Assembly (NCBI RefSeq): GCF_001742145.1
Contig: NZ_CP015749.1
Location: 1,178,001 to 1,242,000 of the forward strand
Origin: Pectobacterium parmentieri
GTDB taxonomy: Bacteria; Pseudomonadota; Gammaproteobacteria; Enterobacterales; Enterobacteriaceae
Reading direction: 5' to 3'
Length of the DNA stretch: 64,000 bases
Shown here piece by piece: positions 29,953-39,785 of this stretch. Both the position numbers and the translations under genes were made by a program. The notes beneath the pieces are model-generated. The model saw only the letters and a list, made by a program, of their open reading frames with translations, did not search any database and was not told the DNA's origin. Positions within the stretch are counted from its first letter, which is position 1. Every line of letters starts with the position of its first letter.

Positions 29953-30636
29953 ATGACACAGGAACGCTCCCCCTCTGACGCTACTCCGCTTCTTCACCTC
30001 AACGATATCGCTGACATCCGCCGCGAATACACGCGAGGCGGACTGCGCCGTGGCGATCTCCCTGCTAACCCGCTGGATTTATTTGAACGCTGGCTGAAAC
30101 AGGCGTGTGAGGCGAAACTGGCCGATCCTACTGCGATGTCTGTCGCGACCGTTGATGAACACGGGCAACCCTATCAGCGTATCGTTTTGCTTAAACACTA
30201 TGATGAGAAAGGCATGGTGTTTTACACCAACATGGGCAGCCGCAAAGCGCATCATTTGGAAAACAACCCACGTATCAGCCTGCTGTTCCCTTGGCATATG
30301 CTGGAACGGCAGGTGATGGTGTTGGGGCGCGTAGAGAAATTGCCGACGCTTGAGGTGTTGAAATATTTCCATAGCCGTCCGAAAGACAGCCAGATTGGTG
30401 CGTGGGTATCAAAACAGTCGAGCCGGATTTCGGCGCGCGGCGTGTTGGAAAGCAAATTTTTGGAATTGAAGCAAAAGTTCCAAAGTGGTGACGTCCCTTT
30501 ACCGAGTTTTTGGGGGGGCTTCCGCGTCGTCATCGATTCTGTCGAATTCTGGCAGGGCGGTGAACACCGCTTGCATGACCGATTTTTCTACCAGCGACAG
30601 GGAGAGAGCTGGCAGATTGATCGTTTAGCGCCTTAA
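29953..30636 (+). CDS. pdxH: Pyridoxine/pyridoxamine 5'-phosphate oxidase
   Basis: 227 residues, slightly longer than E. coli (218) at the N-terminus. FMN- and substrate-binding regions [30 protein letters not shown] and C-terminal [19 protein letters not shown] are conserved. It makes pyridoxal 5'-phosphate. The PLP salvage kinase pdxY is two genes downstream. Confidence 0.96.
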   Translation: MTQERSPSDATPLLHLNDIADIRREYTRGGLRRGDLPANPLDLFERWLKQACEAKLADPTAMSVATVDEHGQPYQRIVLLKHYDEKGMVFYTNMGSRKAHHLENNPRISLLFPWHMLERQVMVLGRVEKLPTLEVLKYFHSRPKDSQIGAWVSKQSSRISARGVLESKFLELKQKFQSGDVPLPSFWGGFRVVIDSVEFWQGGEHRLHDRFFYQRQGESWQIDRLAP

Positions 30637-30870
30637 TCACGAAATATCCGTGTTAAACGCTGGCGCTCCTACCATCGGCACTTTATTCTATGAAGTTTCG
30701 CGTTAGCTGGATATTGCCCGGTGATATGGCGTGCGTGGTCTGTTGCGTAAGGCAATGCAGCAGCGAAATTATCATGCGGTAGCAGACAGGTATGCTGCGC
30801 ATTTCTCACGGCTCTGTGCGTAAACCCAAAGGGAGCGTAATGGCCTGTTTTTATAAAAATGGAGTTATCG

Positions 30871-32148
30871 ATGGCGAGTAGTAACCTGATTAAACAATTG
30901 CAAGAGCGGGGCTTGATTGCCCAGGTGACGGATGAGGAAGCGTTAGCAGAGCGGCTGGCGCAAGGGCCAATTGCACTGTATTGCGGTTTTGATCCTACCG
31001 CTGACAGCTTGCATTTGGGGCATCTGGTGCCACTGCTCTGCCTGAAGCGTTTCCAACTGGCGGGTCATCAACCGGTAGCACTGGTCGGTGGGGCGACGGG
31101 GTTGATCGGCGACCCAAGTTTTAAAGCCACTGAGCGTAAGCTGAACACGGCTGACACCGTGGGTGAGTGGGTAGAAAAAATCCGCCGTCAGGTTTCTCCC
31201 TTCCTGGATTTTGACTGCGGTAAAAACAGCGCGATTGCGGCGAATAACTACGATTGGTTCGGCAGTATGAACGTGCTGGATTTTTTACGTGATATCGGTA
31301 AGCATTTTTCTGTTAATCAGATGATTAGCAAAGAAGCCGTCAAACAGCGTTTAAACCGTGATGACGTCGGTATTTCGTTCACCGAATTTTCTTACAACCT
31401 GTTGCAGGGATACGACTTTGCCTCGCTGAACAAGCAGCATGATGTCGAACTGCAAATCGGTGGTTCTGACCAGTGGGGCAACATCACGTCTGGTATCGAT
31501 TTGACGCGCCGTATGAATCAGAAGCAGGTTTACGGTTTGACCGTTCCATTGATCACCAAATCTGATGGCACGAAATTCGGTAAAACGGAAGGTGGCGCAA
31601 TCTGGTTGGATGCCAGCAAAACCAGCCCTTACAAATTCTACCAGTTCTGGATCAACACGGCAGATGCCGATGTGTACCGCTTCCTGAAATTCTTCACATT
31701 CATGAGTCTCGAAGACATCGATGCACTGGAAGAGGAAGACAAGAATAGCGGCACAGCGCCACGCGCCCAGTATGTACTGGCCGAAGAAGTCACGCGTATG
31801 GTACACGGTGAGTCGGGTCTGGAAGCGGCTCGTCGTATTACGCAAAGCCTGTTCTCTGGCGCATTGCAGGATATGACGCAGGACGACTTTGCTCAGCTCG
31901 CGCAGGATGGCATGCCGATTATCGAACTGGAAAACAGCGCTGATTTACAGCAGGCGCTGGTCAGTGCCGAACTGGTGCCGTCACGCGGTCAAGCGCGCAC
32001 GATGATCGCTTCAAATGCGGTAACAATTAACGGTGAAAAACAGGCGAATCCTGAATACACCTTCAGTGCTGCCGACCGTCTGTTTGATCGCTACACCTTG
32101 TTGCGTCGCGGTAAAAAGCACTACTGCCTGATCTGCTGGCAAGCATAA
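30871..32148 (+). CDS. tyrS: Tyrosyl-tRNA synthetase
   Basis: 425 residues from ATG 30871 ([15 protein letters not shown]) preceded by GGAG; an ATG at 30859 in frame adds only four residues. Class I motifs HLGH (about 51) and KFGKT (about 234) and a C-terminal S4 domain ([18 protein letters not shown]). Charges tRNA-Tyr. Confidence 0.97.
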   Translation: MASSNLIKQLQERGLIAQVTDEEALAERLAQGPIALYCGFDPTADSLHLGHLVPLLCLKRFQLAGHQPVALVGGATGLIGDPSFKATERKLNTADTVGEWVEKIRRQVSPFLDFDCGKNSAIAANNYDWFGSMNVLDFLRDIGKHFSVNQMISKEAVKQRLNRDDVGISFTEFSYNLLQGYDFASLNKQHDVELQIGGSDQWGNITSGIDLTRRMNQKQVYGLTVPLITKSDGTKFGKTEGGAIWLDASKTSPYKFYQFWINTADADVYRFLKFFTFMSLEDIDALEEEDKNSGTAPRAQYVLAEEVTRMVHGESGLEAARRITQSLFSGALQDMTQDDFAQLAQDGMPIIELENSADLQQALVSAELVPSRGQARTMIASNAVTINGEKQANPEYTFSAADRLFDRYTLLRRGKKHYCLICWQA

Positions 32149-32159
32149 GCATTACTGAT

Positions 32160-32185
32160 AAGGGAGCGTAAGCTCCCTTTCTTCT
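32160..32185 (+). terminator. Intrinsic terminator after tyrS
   Basis: AAGGGAGC-GTAA-GCTCCCTT followed by TCTTCTT. Confidence 0.75.
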
Positions 32186-32232
32186 TGTAAGTTGAGGCGC
32201 ATAGGCGCTGGCAAGGGTTTGAGTCATAGCTA

Positions 32233-33093
32233 ATGAAAAATATACTTTCCATCCAATCACATGTCGTTTTTGGCCATGCGGGTAATAGCGCGGCAGAGTT
32301 CCCGATGCGTCGGATGGGCGCAAACGTTTGGCCATTGAATACGGTACAGTTCTCGAACCATACCCAATACGGGAACTGGACGGGGTGTGTGATGCCTGCC
32401 AGCCACTTGACTGAAGTGGTGCAGGGGATTGCGAATATCGACAAGTTGAAGACGTGTCATGCGGTGTTGAGTGGTTATATCGGCTCTGCTGAACAAGGCG
32501 AACATATTCTGGATATTGTTCGACAGGTAAAAGCCGCCAACCCTGCTGCATTGTACTTCTGCGATCCTGTGATGGGGACGCCGGAGAAAGGCTGTATTGT
32601 TGCCCCCGGCGTTTCTGATTTTCATTGCCATCAGTCGCTGCTCGCGGCTGACATTATCGCGCCGAATTTGCCTGAGCTGGAGCTGCTTGGTGGCCGTACC
32701 GTGCATAACGTGGCGGAAGCCGTGGAGACCGCACGAGCACTGTGTGAAAAAGGGCCAAAAATCGTTCTGGTGAAGCACCTTAGCCGAGCGGCAAGTCGTG
32801 AAGACAGTTTCGAAATGCTGTTGGTCACACCGACGGATGCCTGGCACATTAGCCGCCCGTTGGTAGAGTTTGAGCGTCAACCTGTAGGTGTGGGCGATTT
32901 AACTAGTGGGTTGCTGCTGGTTAACCTGCTGAAAGGTGTAGCGTTGGATAAAGCGCTGGAACACACAACGGCGGCAGTGTATGAAGTCATGCTAGTGACA
33001 AAAGAAATGAATGAGTATGAACTGCAACTGGTTGCTGCTCAGGATGGTATCGCCAATCCGCGCCATCATTTCCAGGCTGTTCGCCTGTCGTGA
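32233..33093 (+). CDS. pdxY: Pyridoxal kinase PdxY
   Basis: 286 residues, ribokinase-like fold. Conserved [19 protein letters not shown], and the phosphotransfer motif [11 protein letters not shown] with catalytic Asp near 225. It phosphorylates pyridoxal for PLP salvage. Same order tyrS-pdxY-gstA as in E. coli. Confidence 0.95.
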   Translation: MKNILSIQSHVVFGHAGNSAAEFPMRRMGANVWPLNTVQFSNHTQYGNWTGCVMPASHLTEVVQGIANIDKLKTCHAVLSGYIGSAEQGEHILDIVRQVKAANPAALYFCDPVMGTPEKGCIVAPGVSDFHCHQSLLAADIIAPNLPELELLGGRTVHNVAEAVETARALCEKGPKIVLVKHLSRAASREDSFEMLLVTPTDAWHISRPLVEFERQPVGVGDLTSGLLLVNLLKGVALDKALEHTTAAVYEVMLVTKEMNEYELQLVAAQDGIANPRHHFQAVRLS

Positions 33094-33097
33094 AACG

Positions 33098-33126
33098 AAT
33101 AATGCCCCGTAACTCGGGGCATTATT
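33098..33126. terminator. Terminator between pdxY and gstA
   Basis: AATAATGCCCCG and CGGGGCATTATT form a strong stem in the convergent gap. Confidence 0.8.
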
Positions 33127-33137
33127 GTGCGTTATTC

Positions 33138-33163
33138 TTTCAACCTTTCAACCTTTCAACCTT
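33138..33163. repeat. Octamer tandem repeat across the gstA stop codon
   Basis: TTTCAACC is repeated three times plus two bases. It contains the gstA stop (33140-33142). Eight-base units shift the frame when gained or lost. Confidence 0.8.
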
Positions 33164-33748
33164 AAGTGCGGTAGCGACGGAAGGGCGCTCGGCAATATGG
33201 TCGAGATAGGCGGCCAGCGCAGGGTAGCGGAACATATCCAGCTTTAACGACTGTGCCCAGCGCATCACGGTAAACAGATACGCGTCGGCGATACTGAAGC
33301 GGTTGGCGACCAGATAGTTTTGTTCACTCAACACCAGGTTGATATAACGGAATTTGACCTGCAAATACTCAGTCAAGAGCTCTTTATACGTTTCCGGCGT
33401 GCCGGGACGGAAGATCGGCGTAAACGTTTTGTGCAGTTCAGCAGAAATGTAATTCAGCCATTCAATCGTATGGTAGCGTGCTGTACTCCCGGTGGGGGCG
33501 ATAAGGTTACAGTGTGGAACCAGATCGGCGATGTATTCGGCAATAGCGACGCCTTCAGTCAAGATAGAGCCATCATCGAGCTCTAATGCTGGCACCATTC
33601 CCTTTGGATTGATGGACATATAGTCGATTCCACGCTCTGTCTTTTTCGTGCGCAGGTCAACCTTCTCCAGTTTGAACTCCAATTTGGATTCGATCAAAAC
33701 GATGTGTGTAAAAAGAGAACTGCTTTCAGCCTTGTAAAACAGTTTCAT
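33140..33748 (-). CDS. gstA: Glutathione S-transferase GstA, beta class
   Basis: 202 residues. N-terminal thioredoxin-like domain (MKLFYKAESSSLFTH; NPKGMVPALELDDGSILTEG binds glutathione) and helical C-terminal domain (FSIADAYLFTVMRWA). E. coli GstA has Cys10 (GACSL), which forms a mixed disulfide with glutathione; here that position is Ser. The last residues (VERLKG) are encoded by an octamer repeat. Conjugation of electrophiles is the family role; activity without Cys10 is uncertain. Confidence 0.9.
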   Translation of the reverse strand: MKLFYKAESSSLFTHIVLIESKLEFKLEKVDLRTKKTERGIDYMSINPKGMVPALELDDGSILTEGVAIAEYIADLVPHCNLIAPTGSTARYHTIEWLNYISAELHKTFTPIFRPGTPETYKELLTEYLQVKFRYINLVLSEQNYLVANRFSIADAYLFTVMRWAQSLKLDMFRYPALAAYLDHIAERPSVATALKVERLKG

Positions 33749-34281
33749 GAAAACCCCTTTCTATTATTATTTTTCCACCAACACATGCGCTGATGATGGT
33801 TGAATGACGCCATGTCGTTTTTTTACAACAAAACGTAACGATAGAGTGTGAGGCTTCTTGCAAAATACTCCTTATGTATGATTGCTGTATGAAATTTGGA
33901 CGGTTTTGACGGAGTAAAGTCAAATTATCATGCCATTCTGGGACTACTTTTCGGGTTTGAGCGTTTTGCCATGCCGAGAATGATGTCATATGTAATACAT
34001 ACAACTGACTGTGGTACGGATCGCCCACTGGTCACCAGATACGATGTGCAGGTGAGCCCGCTAAATAAAATGATCCGGCTACTTTTTGAAGAAAATACTG
34101 TAAATCGGCTGTGTGAGTGATGCTTTTCAACGAGAGATCGCTAGAGGTTAATTAATTATTACTAAATTTATTGATAAGAAAAATTTCATTAGTGACAGGT
34201 TTCGTATTTTTCATGATAACGTCAATTTAAGTTATTACCCATGGTTAACGTATCATTAATATTTTAAAAATAGGAAAGGAT

Positions 34282-34356
34282 ATGAAGGGACGTTGTTTTC
34301 GTTTTATTCCTAATGAACTACCCCTTTATTTATCATGTGTAATAAAGAAGAGGTAG
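34282..34356 (+). CDS. Possible 24-residue ORF in gene-poor region
   Basis: ATG after TAGGAAAGGAT begins MKGRCFRFIPNELPLYLS and stops at TAG 34354-34356. Strong ribosome site, no homology recognised. The wider gap 33749-34619 (about 870 bases, AT-rich) holds no other supported feature than the neighbouring short frame. Confidence 0.3.
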   Translation: MKGRCFRFIPNELPLYLSCVIKKR

Positions 34357-34358
34357 TT

Positions 34359-34463
34359 ATGCTCAATGATTTTCGCAAAAAGCCCGTAATATTAATTAAC
34401 TATGATGTTTTCTATTATACGTTACGTGTCGTCGATAAATCCTCTATCAATGATGGAAAATAA
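34359..34463 (+). CDS. Possible 34-residue ORF, partner of the preceding one
   Basis: ATG 34359 is three bases after the preceding stop and has AGAGGTAG ahead. It encodes MLNDFRKKPVILINYDVFYY and 14 more residues. The start loosely resembles the beginning of a response regulator, so it may be a gene remnant. No function is claimed. Confidence 0.3.
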   Translation: MLNDFRKKPVILINYDVFYYTLRVVDKSSINDGK

Positions 34464-34619
34464 ATACGCTTCCCGAGTCACAATGAACACCACATCAAGA
34501 CACAGATAATACGATGAAAAAATCGGATAAACCGCAGGTCGTTTACGACTGTGCATTAGGCGGCTAACCGTTACTAATAATGTGTATTGTCTGAATCTAT
34601 TCATTACCATGAGGTTACT

Positions 34620-35903
34620 ATGAAAAAGAACCGGTTATTATTTTTTATAGCCTTAGCTATTATTTTCGGAATTATTGTTGGTGGAGCTTGTCATTCCTTA
34701 TTGACGGCGCAGGAAGCCAAAGAGGTGGTGTCCTACTTTAATTTAGTGACCGATGTTTTTCTTCGTTTGATAAAAATGATTATTGCACCCTTGGTATTTG
34801 CAACGCTAGTCTCTGGCCTTGCTAGTATGGGGAATTCTTCCTCTGTCGGCCGAATTGGGCTGAAAGCGATGGTGTGGTTTATTTGCTCTTCCCTGGTTTC
34901 TCTTTTTATTGGCATGTTGTTGGCAAATATCTTTGAGCCAGGTGTTGGGATGAATCTCGCCATCCCAAGTACACCAATCCAGGTAGATACTGGGGTGAGT
35001 ACCGGCGGATTTACACTGAAAAGCTTTATTGCTCATATCTTTCCGCGCAGCATCGTCGAAGCAATGGCGAATAACGAAATATTGCAGATCCTGGTGTTCT
35101 CCATGTTTTTCGGTTCGGCACTGGCCTTTGTGAAAGGCCAAAATAAGCATGCCGTCACGATGGAGTCGATGATAGAGGAACTGGCGAAAGTGATGTTTCG
35201 GGTGACGGATTATGTCATGCGATTAGCGCCCTTGGCAGTATTTTCCTCATTAGCGTCTTCTATTACGACCGAAGGTCTGGGATTGCTCTTTGACTTTGGT
35301 AAGGTCATTGGTGAGTTCTATATTGGATTGGCGCTGCTATGGGGGCTAATGTTCGGTGCCGGTGCGCTGTTCCTCGGGAAGAAAGCAACCTGGGGACTGC
35401 TCAAACTGCTGCGTGAACCTAGTATGCTGGCGTTTGCTACGGCAAGTAGCGAAGCAGCTTATCCGAAAACAATGGAGGCACTGAGCGAATTCGGTGTTCC
35501 TAAAAAAATCACCAGCTTCGTACTCCCGTTGGGATATTCCTTTAACCTTGTCGGCTCGATGATTTATCAGGCTTTTGCGATTCTGTTTATCGCGCAGGCC
35601 TACAATATTCACCTAAGTTTGACGCAACAGACGCTGATTCTGCTGACGTTGATGATCACGAGTAAAGGCATGGCGGGGGTCGCTCGCGCAGCGGTGGTGG
35701 TGGTAGCAGCCACATTGCCGATGTTCGGTTTACCCGAAGCGGGTATTTTACTGATTATTGGTATCGATCAGTTTCTGGATATGGGCCGCACGGCGACCAA
35801 TGTAATTGGTAACGGCATGGCGACAGCGGTGGTTGCCAAACTGGAACAAAACCATGACCATTCCGATGAAGAAGCCCCTGCGATGGCAACCGGGAATGTC
35901 TAA
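34620..35903 (+). CDS. Dicarboxylate/amino acid:cation symporter (DAACS family)
   Basis: 427 residues from ATG 34620 (MKKNRLLFFIALAI) with GAGG ahead; the frame from 34587 adds eleven unlikely residues. GltP/DctA-type hairpin and substrate motifs are present: ASSEAAYPKTM, GYSFNLVGSMIYQ, TSKGMAGVARA and GIDQFLDMGRTATNVIGNG. It imports C4-dicarboxylates or acidic amino acids with protons or sodium. The exact substrate is open: SSEAAYP and FNLVGSM differ from DctA. Confidence 0.88.
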   Translation: MKKNRLLFFIALAIIFGIIVGGACHSLLTAQEAKEVVSYFNLVTDVFLRLIKMIIAPLVFATLVSGLASMGNSSSVGRIGLKAMVWFICSSLVSLFIGMLLANIFEPGVGMNLAIPSTPIQVDTGVSTGGFTLKSFIAHIFPRSIVEAMANNEILQILVFSMFFGSALAFVKGQNKHAVTMESMIEELAKVMFRVTDYVMRLAPLAVFSSLASSITTEGLGLLFDFGKVIGEFYIGLALLWGLMFGAGALFLGKKATWGLLKLLREPSMLAFATASSEAAYPKTMEALSEFGVPKKITSFVLPLGYSFNLVGSMIYQAFAILFIAQAYNIHLSLTQQTLILLTLMITSKGMAGVARAAVVVVAATLPMFGLPEAGILLIIGIDQFLDMGRTATNVIGNGMATAVVAKLEQNHDHSDEEAPAMATGNV

Positions 35904-35932
35904 ATTTGCTTCAGATTACTATGCTGAGACAG

Positions 35933-35953
35933 ACGGCCTTCGGGCCGTTTTTC
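35933..35953 (+). terminator. Intrinsic terminator after symporter
   Basis: ACGGCC-TTCG-GGCCGT followed by TTTTTCT. Confidence 0.88.
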
Positions 35954-36165
35954 TCTACTCGCCTTGGTTATCTTTCACACATTGTGACCGCTGTTTTCTA
36001 TCCCATCCACATTTGCGCAGGCTTTCCTCCCTTCAATAGCTAATGGCTATCGTTGCATTCATATCGTCTTGTTGCAAAAACGTTATTTTTTGTTTGTGTT
36101 ATCTTTAAATAAGACCGCAAGCTCAGGCTGGTTATTCATTAATCGCCCGATGCAGAATAACGAAT

Positions 36166-36290
<125 letters not shown>

Positions 36291-36313
36291 AGCAAGTTAA
36301 TTTGGGAGGAAGC

Positions 36314-38986
36314 ATGTCATCACACCTTCGCGACACTTGTCTGGATACACTGACGGTACGACAGCAGATTTACCATTATTACAGCCTGCCGAAGGCGGCG
36401 AAAACGCTCGGCAATATCGATAAATTACCCAAGTCACTCAAGGTATTGCTGGAAAATTTGTTACGTCATCAGGACGGTGAGACGGTAGAGCAAGACGATC
36501 TTCAGGCGGTGGTGGACTGGCTGAAAACCGGCCACGTCGATCGGGAAATTGCCTATCGTCCCGCGCGTGTATTGATGCAGGATTTTACCGGCGTGCCTGC
36601 CGTGGTCGATCTGGCGGCGATGCGAGCGGCGGTGAAACGACTGGGTGGCGATGTTAATAAGGTTAATCCGCTATCGCCAGTCGATCTGGTTATCGACCAC
36701 TCGGTGACGGTTGACCACTTCGGCGATCGTCAGGCGCTAGCGGATAACACGCAGTTGGAAATGGCGCGTAACCGTGAACGTTATGAGTTTTTACGCTGGG
36801 GGCAACATGCCTTTAGCCACTTTAGCGTCGTGCCGCCGGGAACCGGGATTTGCCACCAGGTGAATCTGGAGTATCTCGCCAAGGCTATTTGGTACGAAAA
36901 GCAGGGAGACAAACAGTTTGCCTATCCTGATACGTTGGTGGGGACAGACTCACATACCACAATGATTAACGGCTTAGGCGTACTCGGCTGGGGTGTCGGT
37001 GGGATCGAAGCCGAAGCCGCGATGTTGGGGCAACCTGTTTCGATGCTGATCCCTGATGTGGTTGGCGTCAAGCTAAGTGGCAAGATGTGCGAAGGGATCA
37101 CGGCAACCGATCTGGTTCTAACGGTAACACAGATGCTGCGTAAGCACGGCGTGGTCGGCAAATTTGTGGAATTTTACGGCGATGGGCTGGATTCGCTGCC
37201 GCTGGCGGATCGCGCGACTATCGCTAACATGGCACCAGAATATGGTGCCACCTGTGGCTTCTTCCCTATCGATAACATCACGCTGGATTACATGCGGTTG
37301 ACCAACCGCGCGGAAGAACAGATTGCTCTGGTTGAGGCTTATAGTAAGCAGCAGGGGCTATGGCGCAATACTGGGGATGAACCAGTATTCACCAGCCAAC
37401 TCGCGCTGGATTTGGCAACGGTGGAAACCAGCTTGGCAGGGCCGAAGCGCCCACAGGATCGCGTGCCTTTAGCGGGCGTGCCGCAAGCCTTTAAAGCCAG
37501 CCGGGAACTGGATGTCAGCTCGGTGAAAAATCGATCTGACTATGAAGCGTTCACATTGGGAGGTGAAACGCATCGCTTGCATCAGGGCGCGGTCGTGATT
37601 GCAGCGATCACCTCCTGCACCAATACCTCCAACCCTAGCGTGCTGATGACGGCCGGGCTGCTGGCAAAAAATGCCGTAGAGCGCGGTCTGAAAACCAAGC
37701 CGTGGGTCAAAACCTCGTTAGCACCGGGTTCGCGGGTCGTCACGGATTACTATGCGAAAGCGGGATTAACGTCATATCTCGACGAACTGGGGTTTAATCT
37801 GGTGGGCTATGGCTGTACCACCTGTATTGGTAACTCCGGTCCGCTGCCGGATGCGATTGAAGCCGCGATAAAGGCAGGCGATCTGACGGTCGGCGCGGTG
37901 TTGTCAGGTAACCGTAACTTTGAAGGCCGCATCCATCCTCTGGTGAAAACTAACTGGCTGGCATCGCCGCCGTTGGTGGTCGCGTATGCGCTGGCGGGGA
38001 ATATGAATGTCGATCTGACGCAGGAACCGCTGGGGGAAGATCGTGACGGGAAAGCGGTCTATCTGAAAGACATCTGGCCTTCGACGAAGGCAGTGGCGGA
38101 CGCGGTACTGCATGTCAGCGCGGGCATGTTCCACCAACAATATGCCGCTGTGTTTGAAGGAACACAGGAATGGCAAGAGATCGAGGTCGACAACAACCCC
38201 ACCTATCAATGGCCGGAAGAGTCGACCTATATTCGTCAGACGCCTTTCTTTCTGGACATGGGGAAAGAACCCGAGCCGGTTCAGGATATCCACAACGCGC
38301 GCATTCTGGCGATGTTGGGCGATTCGGTTACCACCGACCATATCTCACCGGCGGGTAACATTAAGCGCGATAGTCCGGCAGGGAAATACTTGCTGGAGCG
38401 CGGTGTCGAAACCACGGAGTTCAATTCTTACGGTTCACGGCGTGGTAACCACGAAGTGATGATGCGTGGCACGTTTGCCAACATCCGTATTCGTAATGAG
38501 ATGGTGGTGGGTAAAGAGGGCGGCTATACCCGTCATATTCCGTCGCAGAATGAGATGACGATCTATGATGCGGCGATGCGCTATAAGGAGGAGGGGGTCC
38601 CGTTGGCGCTGTTTGCCGGGAAAGAGTATGGCTCTGGATCTAGTCGTGACTGGGCGGCGAAAGGCCCACGCTTGCTGGGTGTCCGCGTCGTGATCGCCGA
38701 GTCGTTCGAGCGTATCCATCGCTCTAACTTGATTGGGATGGGGATCCTGCCGCTGGAATTTCCTGACGGTATGACGCGTAAAACGCTGCAATTAACCGGT
38801 GACGAACAAATTTCGATTACGGGATTAAACCAACTGACACCGGGTGCCACAGTTGAGGTAAACATCACGGGCGCTGATGGTAATACGCAGACGATCAAGA
38901 CCCGCTGCCGCATCGACACGCGTAATGAACTGACCTATTACCAGAACGACGGTATTCTGCATTATGTTATCCGCAATATGTTGTAA
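36314..38986 (+). CDS. acnA: Aconitate hydratase A
   Basis: 890 residues (E. coli 891) from ATG 36314 with GGAGGAAGC ahead. The [4Fe-4S] ligands are Cys435 (TSCTNTSNPS), Cys501 and Cys504 (GCTTCIGNSGPL). Swivel domain at the C-terminus (GSGSSRDWAAKGP). It interconverts citrate and isocitrate; AcnA is the stress-stable form in relatives. Confidence 0.97.
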   Translation: MSSHLRDTCLDTLTVRQQIYHYYSLPKAAKTLGNIDKLPKSLKVLLENLLRHQDGETVEQDDLQAVVDWLKTGHVDREIAYRPARVLMQDFTGVPAVVDLAAMRAAVKRLGGDVNKVNPLSPVDLVIDHSVTVDHFGDRQALADNTQLEMARNRERYEFLRWGQHAFSHFSVVPPGTGICHQVNLEYLAKAIWYEKQGDKQFAYPDTLVGTDSHTTMINGLGVLGWGVGGIEAEAAMLGQPVSMLIPDVVGVKLSGKMCEGITATDLVLTVTQMLRKHGVVGKFVEFYGDGLDSLPLADRATIANMAPEYGATCGFFPIDNITLDYMRLTNRAEEQIALVEAYSKQQGLWRNTGDEPVFTSQLALDLATVETSLAGPKRPQDRVPLAGVPQAFKASRELDVSSVKNRSDYEAFTLGGETHRLHQGAVVIAAITSCTNTSNPSVLMTAGLLAKNAVERGLKTKPWVKTSLAPGSRVVTDYYAKAGLTSYLDELGFNLVGYGCTTCIGNSGPLPDAIEAAIKAGDLTVGAVLSGNRNFEGRIHPLVKTNWLASPPLVVAYALAGNMNVDLTQEPLGEDRDGKAVYLKDIWPSTKAVADAVLHVSAGMFHQQYAAVFEGTQEWQEIEVDNNPTYQWPEESTYIRQTPFFLDMGKEPEPVQDIHNARILAMLGDSVTTDHISPAGNIKRDSPAGKYLLERGVETTEFNSYGSRRGNHEVMMRGTFANIRIRNEMVVGKEGGYTRHIPSQNEMTIYDAAMRYKEEGVPLALFAGKEYGSGSSRDWAAKGPRLLGVRVVIAESFERIHRSNLIGMGILPLEFPDGMTRKTLQLTGDEQISITGLNQLTPGATVEVNITGADGNTQTIKTRCRIDTRNELTYYQNDGILHYVIRNML

Positions 38987-38998
38987 CTCTATGCCTAA

Positions 38999-39029
38999 CC
39001 GCCAAGAGCCGACTTTTCACTCTTGGCGG
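38999..39029. terminator. Hairpin after acnA
   Basis: CCGCCAAGAG and CTCTTGGCGG stem; downstream ATGTGTTT is a weak T-run. Confidence 0.55.
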
Positions 39030-39073
39030 ATGTGTTTAGGGTGTAGTTTTTTATACGATCTCAAATGCGTACA

Positions 39074-39505
39074 TCAATAATAAGTGGCTTCATCTTCCCT
39101 AAGCGGCACGCTCTGAATGCTGCCGTTCGTCATCGCTATCGCAGACACGATGCTTCTTCGCGAATCACTGTGCTTTTTCGATTGCAGGATATACCTGACG
39201 ACGTATGTCCTGTCGTCTAAAAAGCGGTAAAAGGAAGGGGGAATGCACAGTTCGCCCTGTGTAACGATCACACTGGGATTGTCATACAGCACCCATTCCT
39301 GTGGCGGGGCGAGCCTTGTACTAATCACAATAAGCGTTGGTTGGTAATCCACTGGCTCATTAACTAAAAAACAAACATTGTCTTTAACTTGCCTGACCGA
39401 CGTTAATTCATCTGGCTGCAATCTGTCACCTGGGCCGGGACAGCCGACAAGAAGAAACGTTGTCACTGTAAGCAGAAGCGCCGGTATTTTAGTGCTACAT
39501 GTCAT
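39074..39505 (-). CDS. Small lipoprotein of unknown function (GCPGPGDR type)
   Basis: 143 residues from ATG 39505. Signal peptide with lipobox LLVGC followed at once by PGPGDR. The mature protein has a short beta-rich domain with two further Cys (NVCFLV, GELCIPP) that could pair. This lipobox context recurs in small enterobacterial lipoproteins sometimes annotated as putative T6SS immunity periplasmic lipoproteins. No T6SS gene is nearby, so that role is only a possibility. A longer frame to 39640 lacks a signal peptide at its start. Confidence 0.65.
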   Translation of the reverse strand: MTCSTKIPALLLTVTTFLLVGCPGPGDRLQPDELTSVRQVKDNVCFLVNEPVDYQPTLIVISTRLAPPQEWVLYDNPSVIVTQGELCIPPSFYRFLDDRTYVVRYILQSKKHSDSRRSIVSAIAMTNGSIQSVPLREDEATYY

Positions 39506-39750
39506 GGTTAATTCCAGAGAAAGAATGGCATCGCTGCGTTTACCGAACGTGAACGATCGCTGGCAGCCCAGCTTACTTCGATTTCCGGTGATGAAGAACG
39601 AGATATTCATCTTGGTGTACCCGCGCACGTTTTCCCGCATTAAATCCTCGTATCCTCCGGCGAATTATGGTTATGTTGTTGTAACGCTAACTCTATGGGG
39701 AATAAGTAAAAATTATTTCTCAGCCATGCCCCGATGACAATGCGAATACC

Positions 39751-39772
39751 GCTTGAAGCATGACGGGGATAT
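39751..39772 (-). repeat. End fragment of the dispersed repeat
   Basis: GCTTGAAGCATGACGGGGATAT matches the right end of the repeat at 36166-36290 with few differences. The rest of the element is missing. Confidence 0.5.
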
Positions 39773-39785
39773 AACAGGAGGTTAT

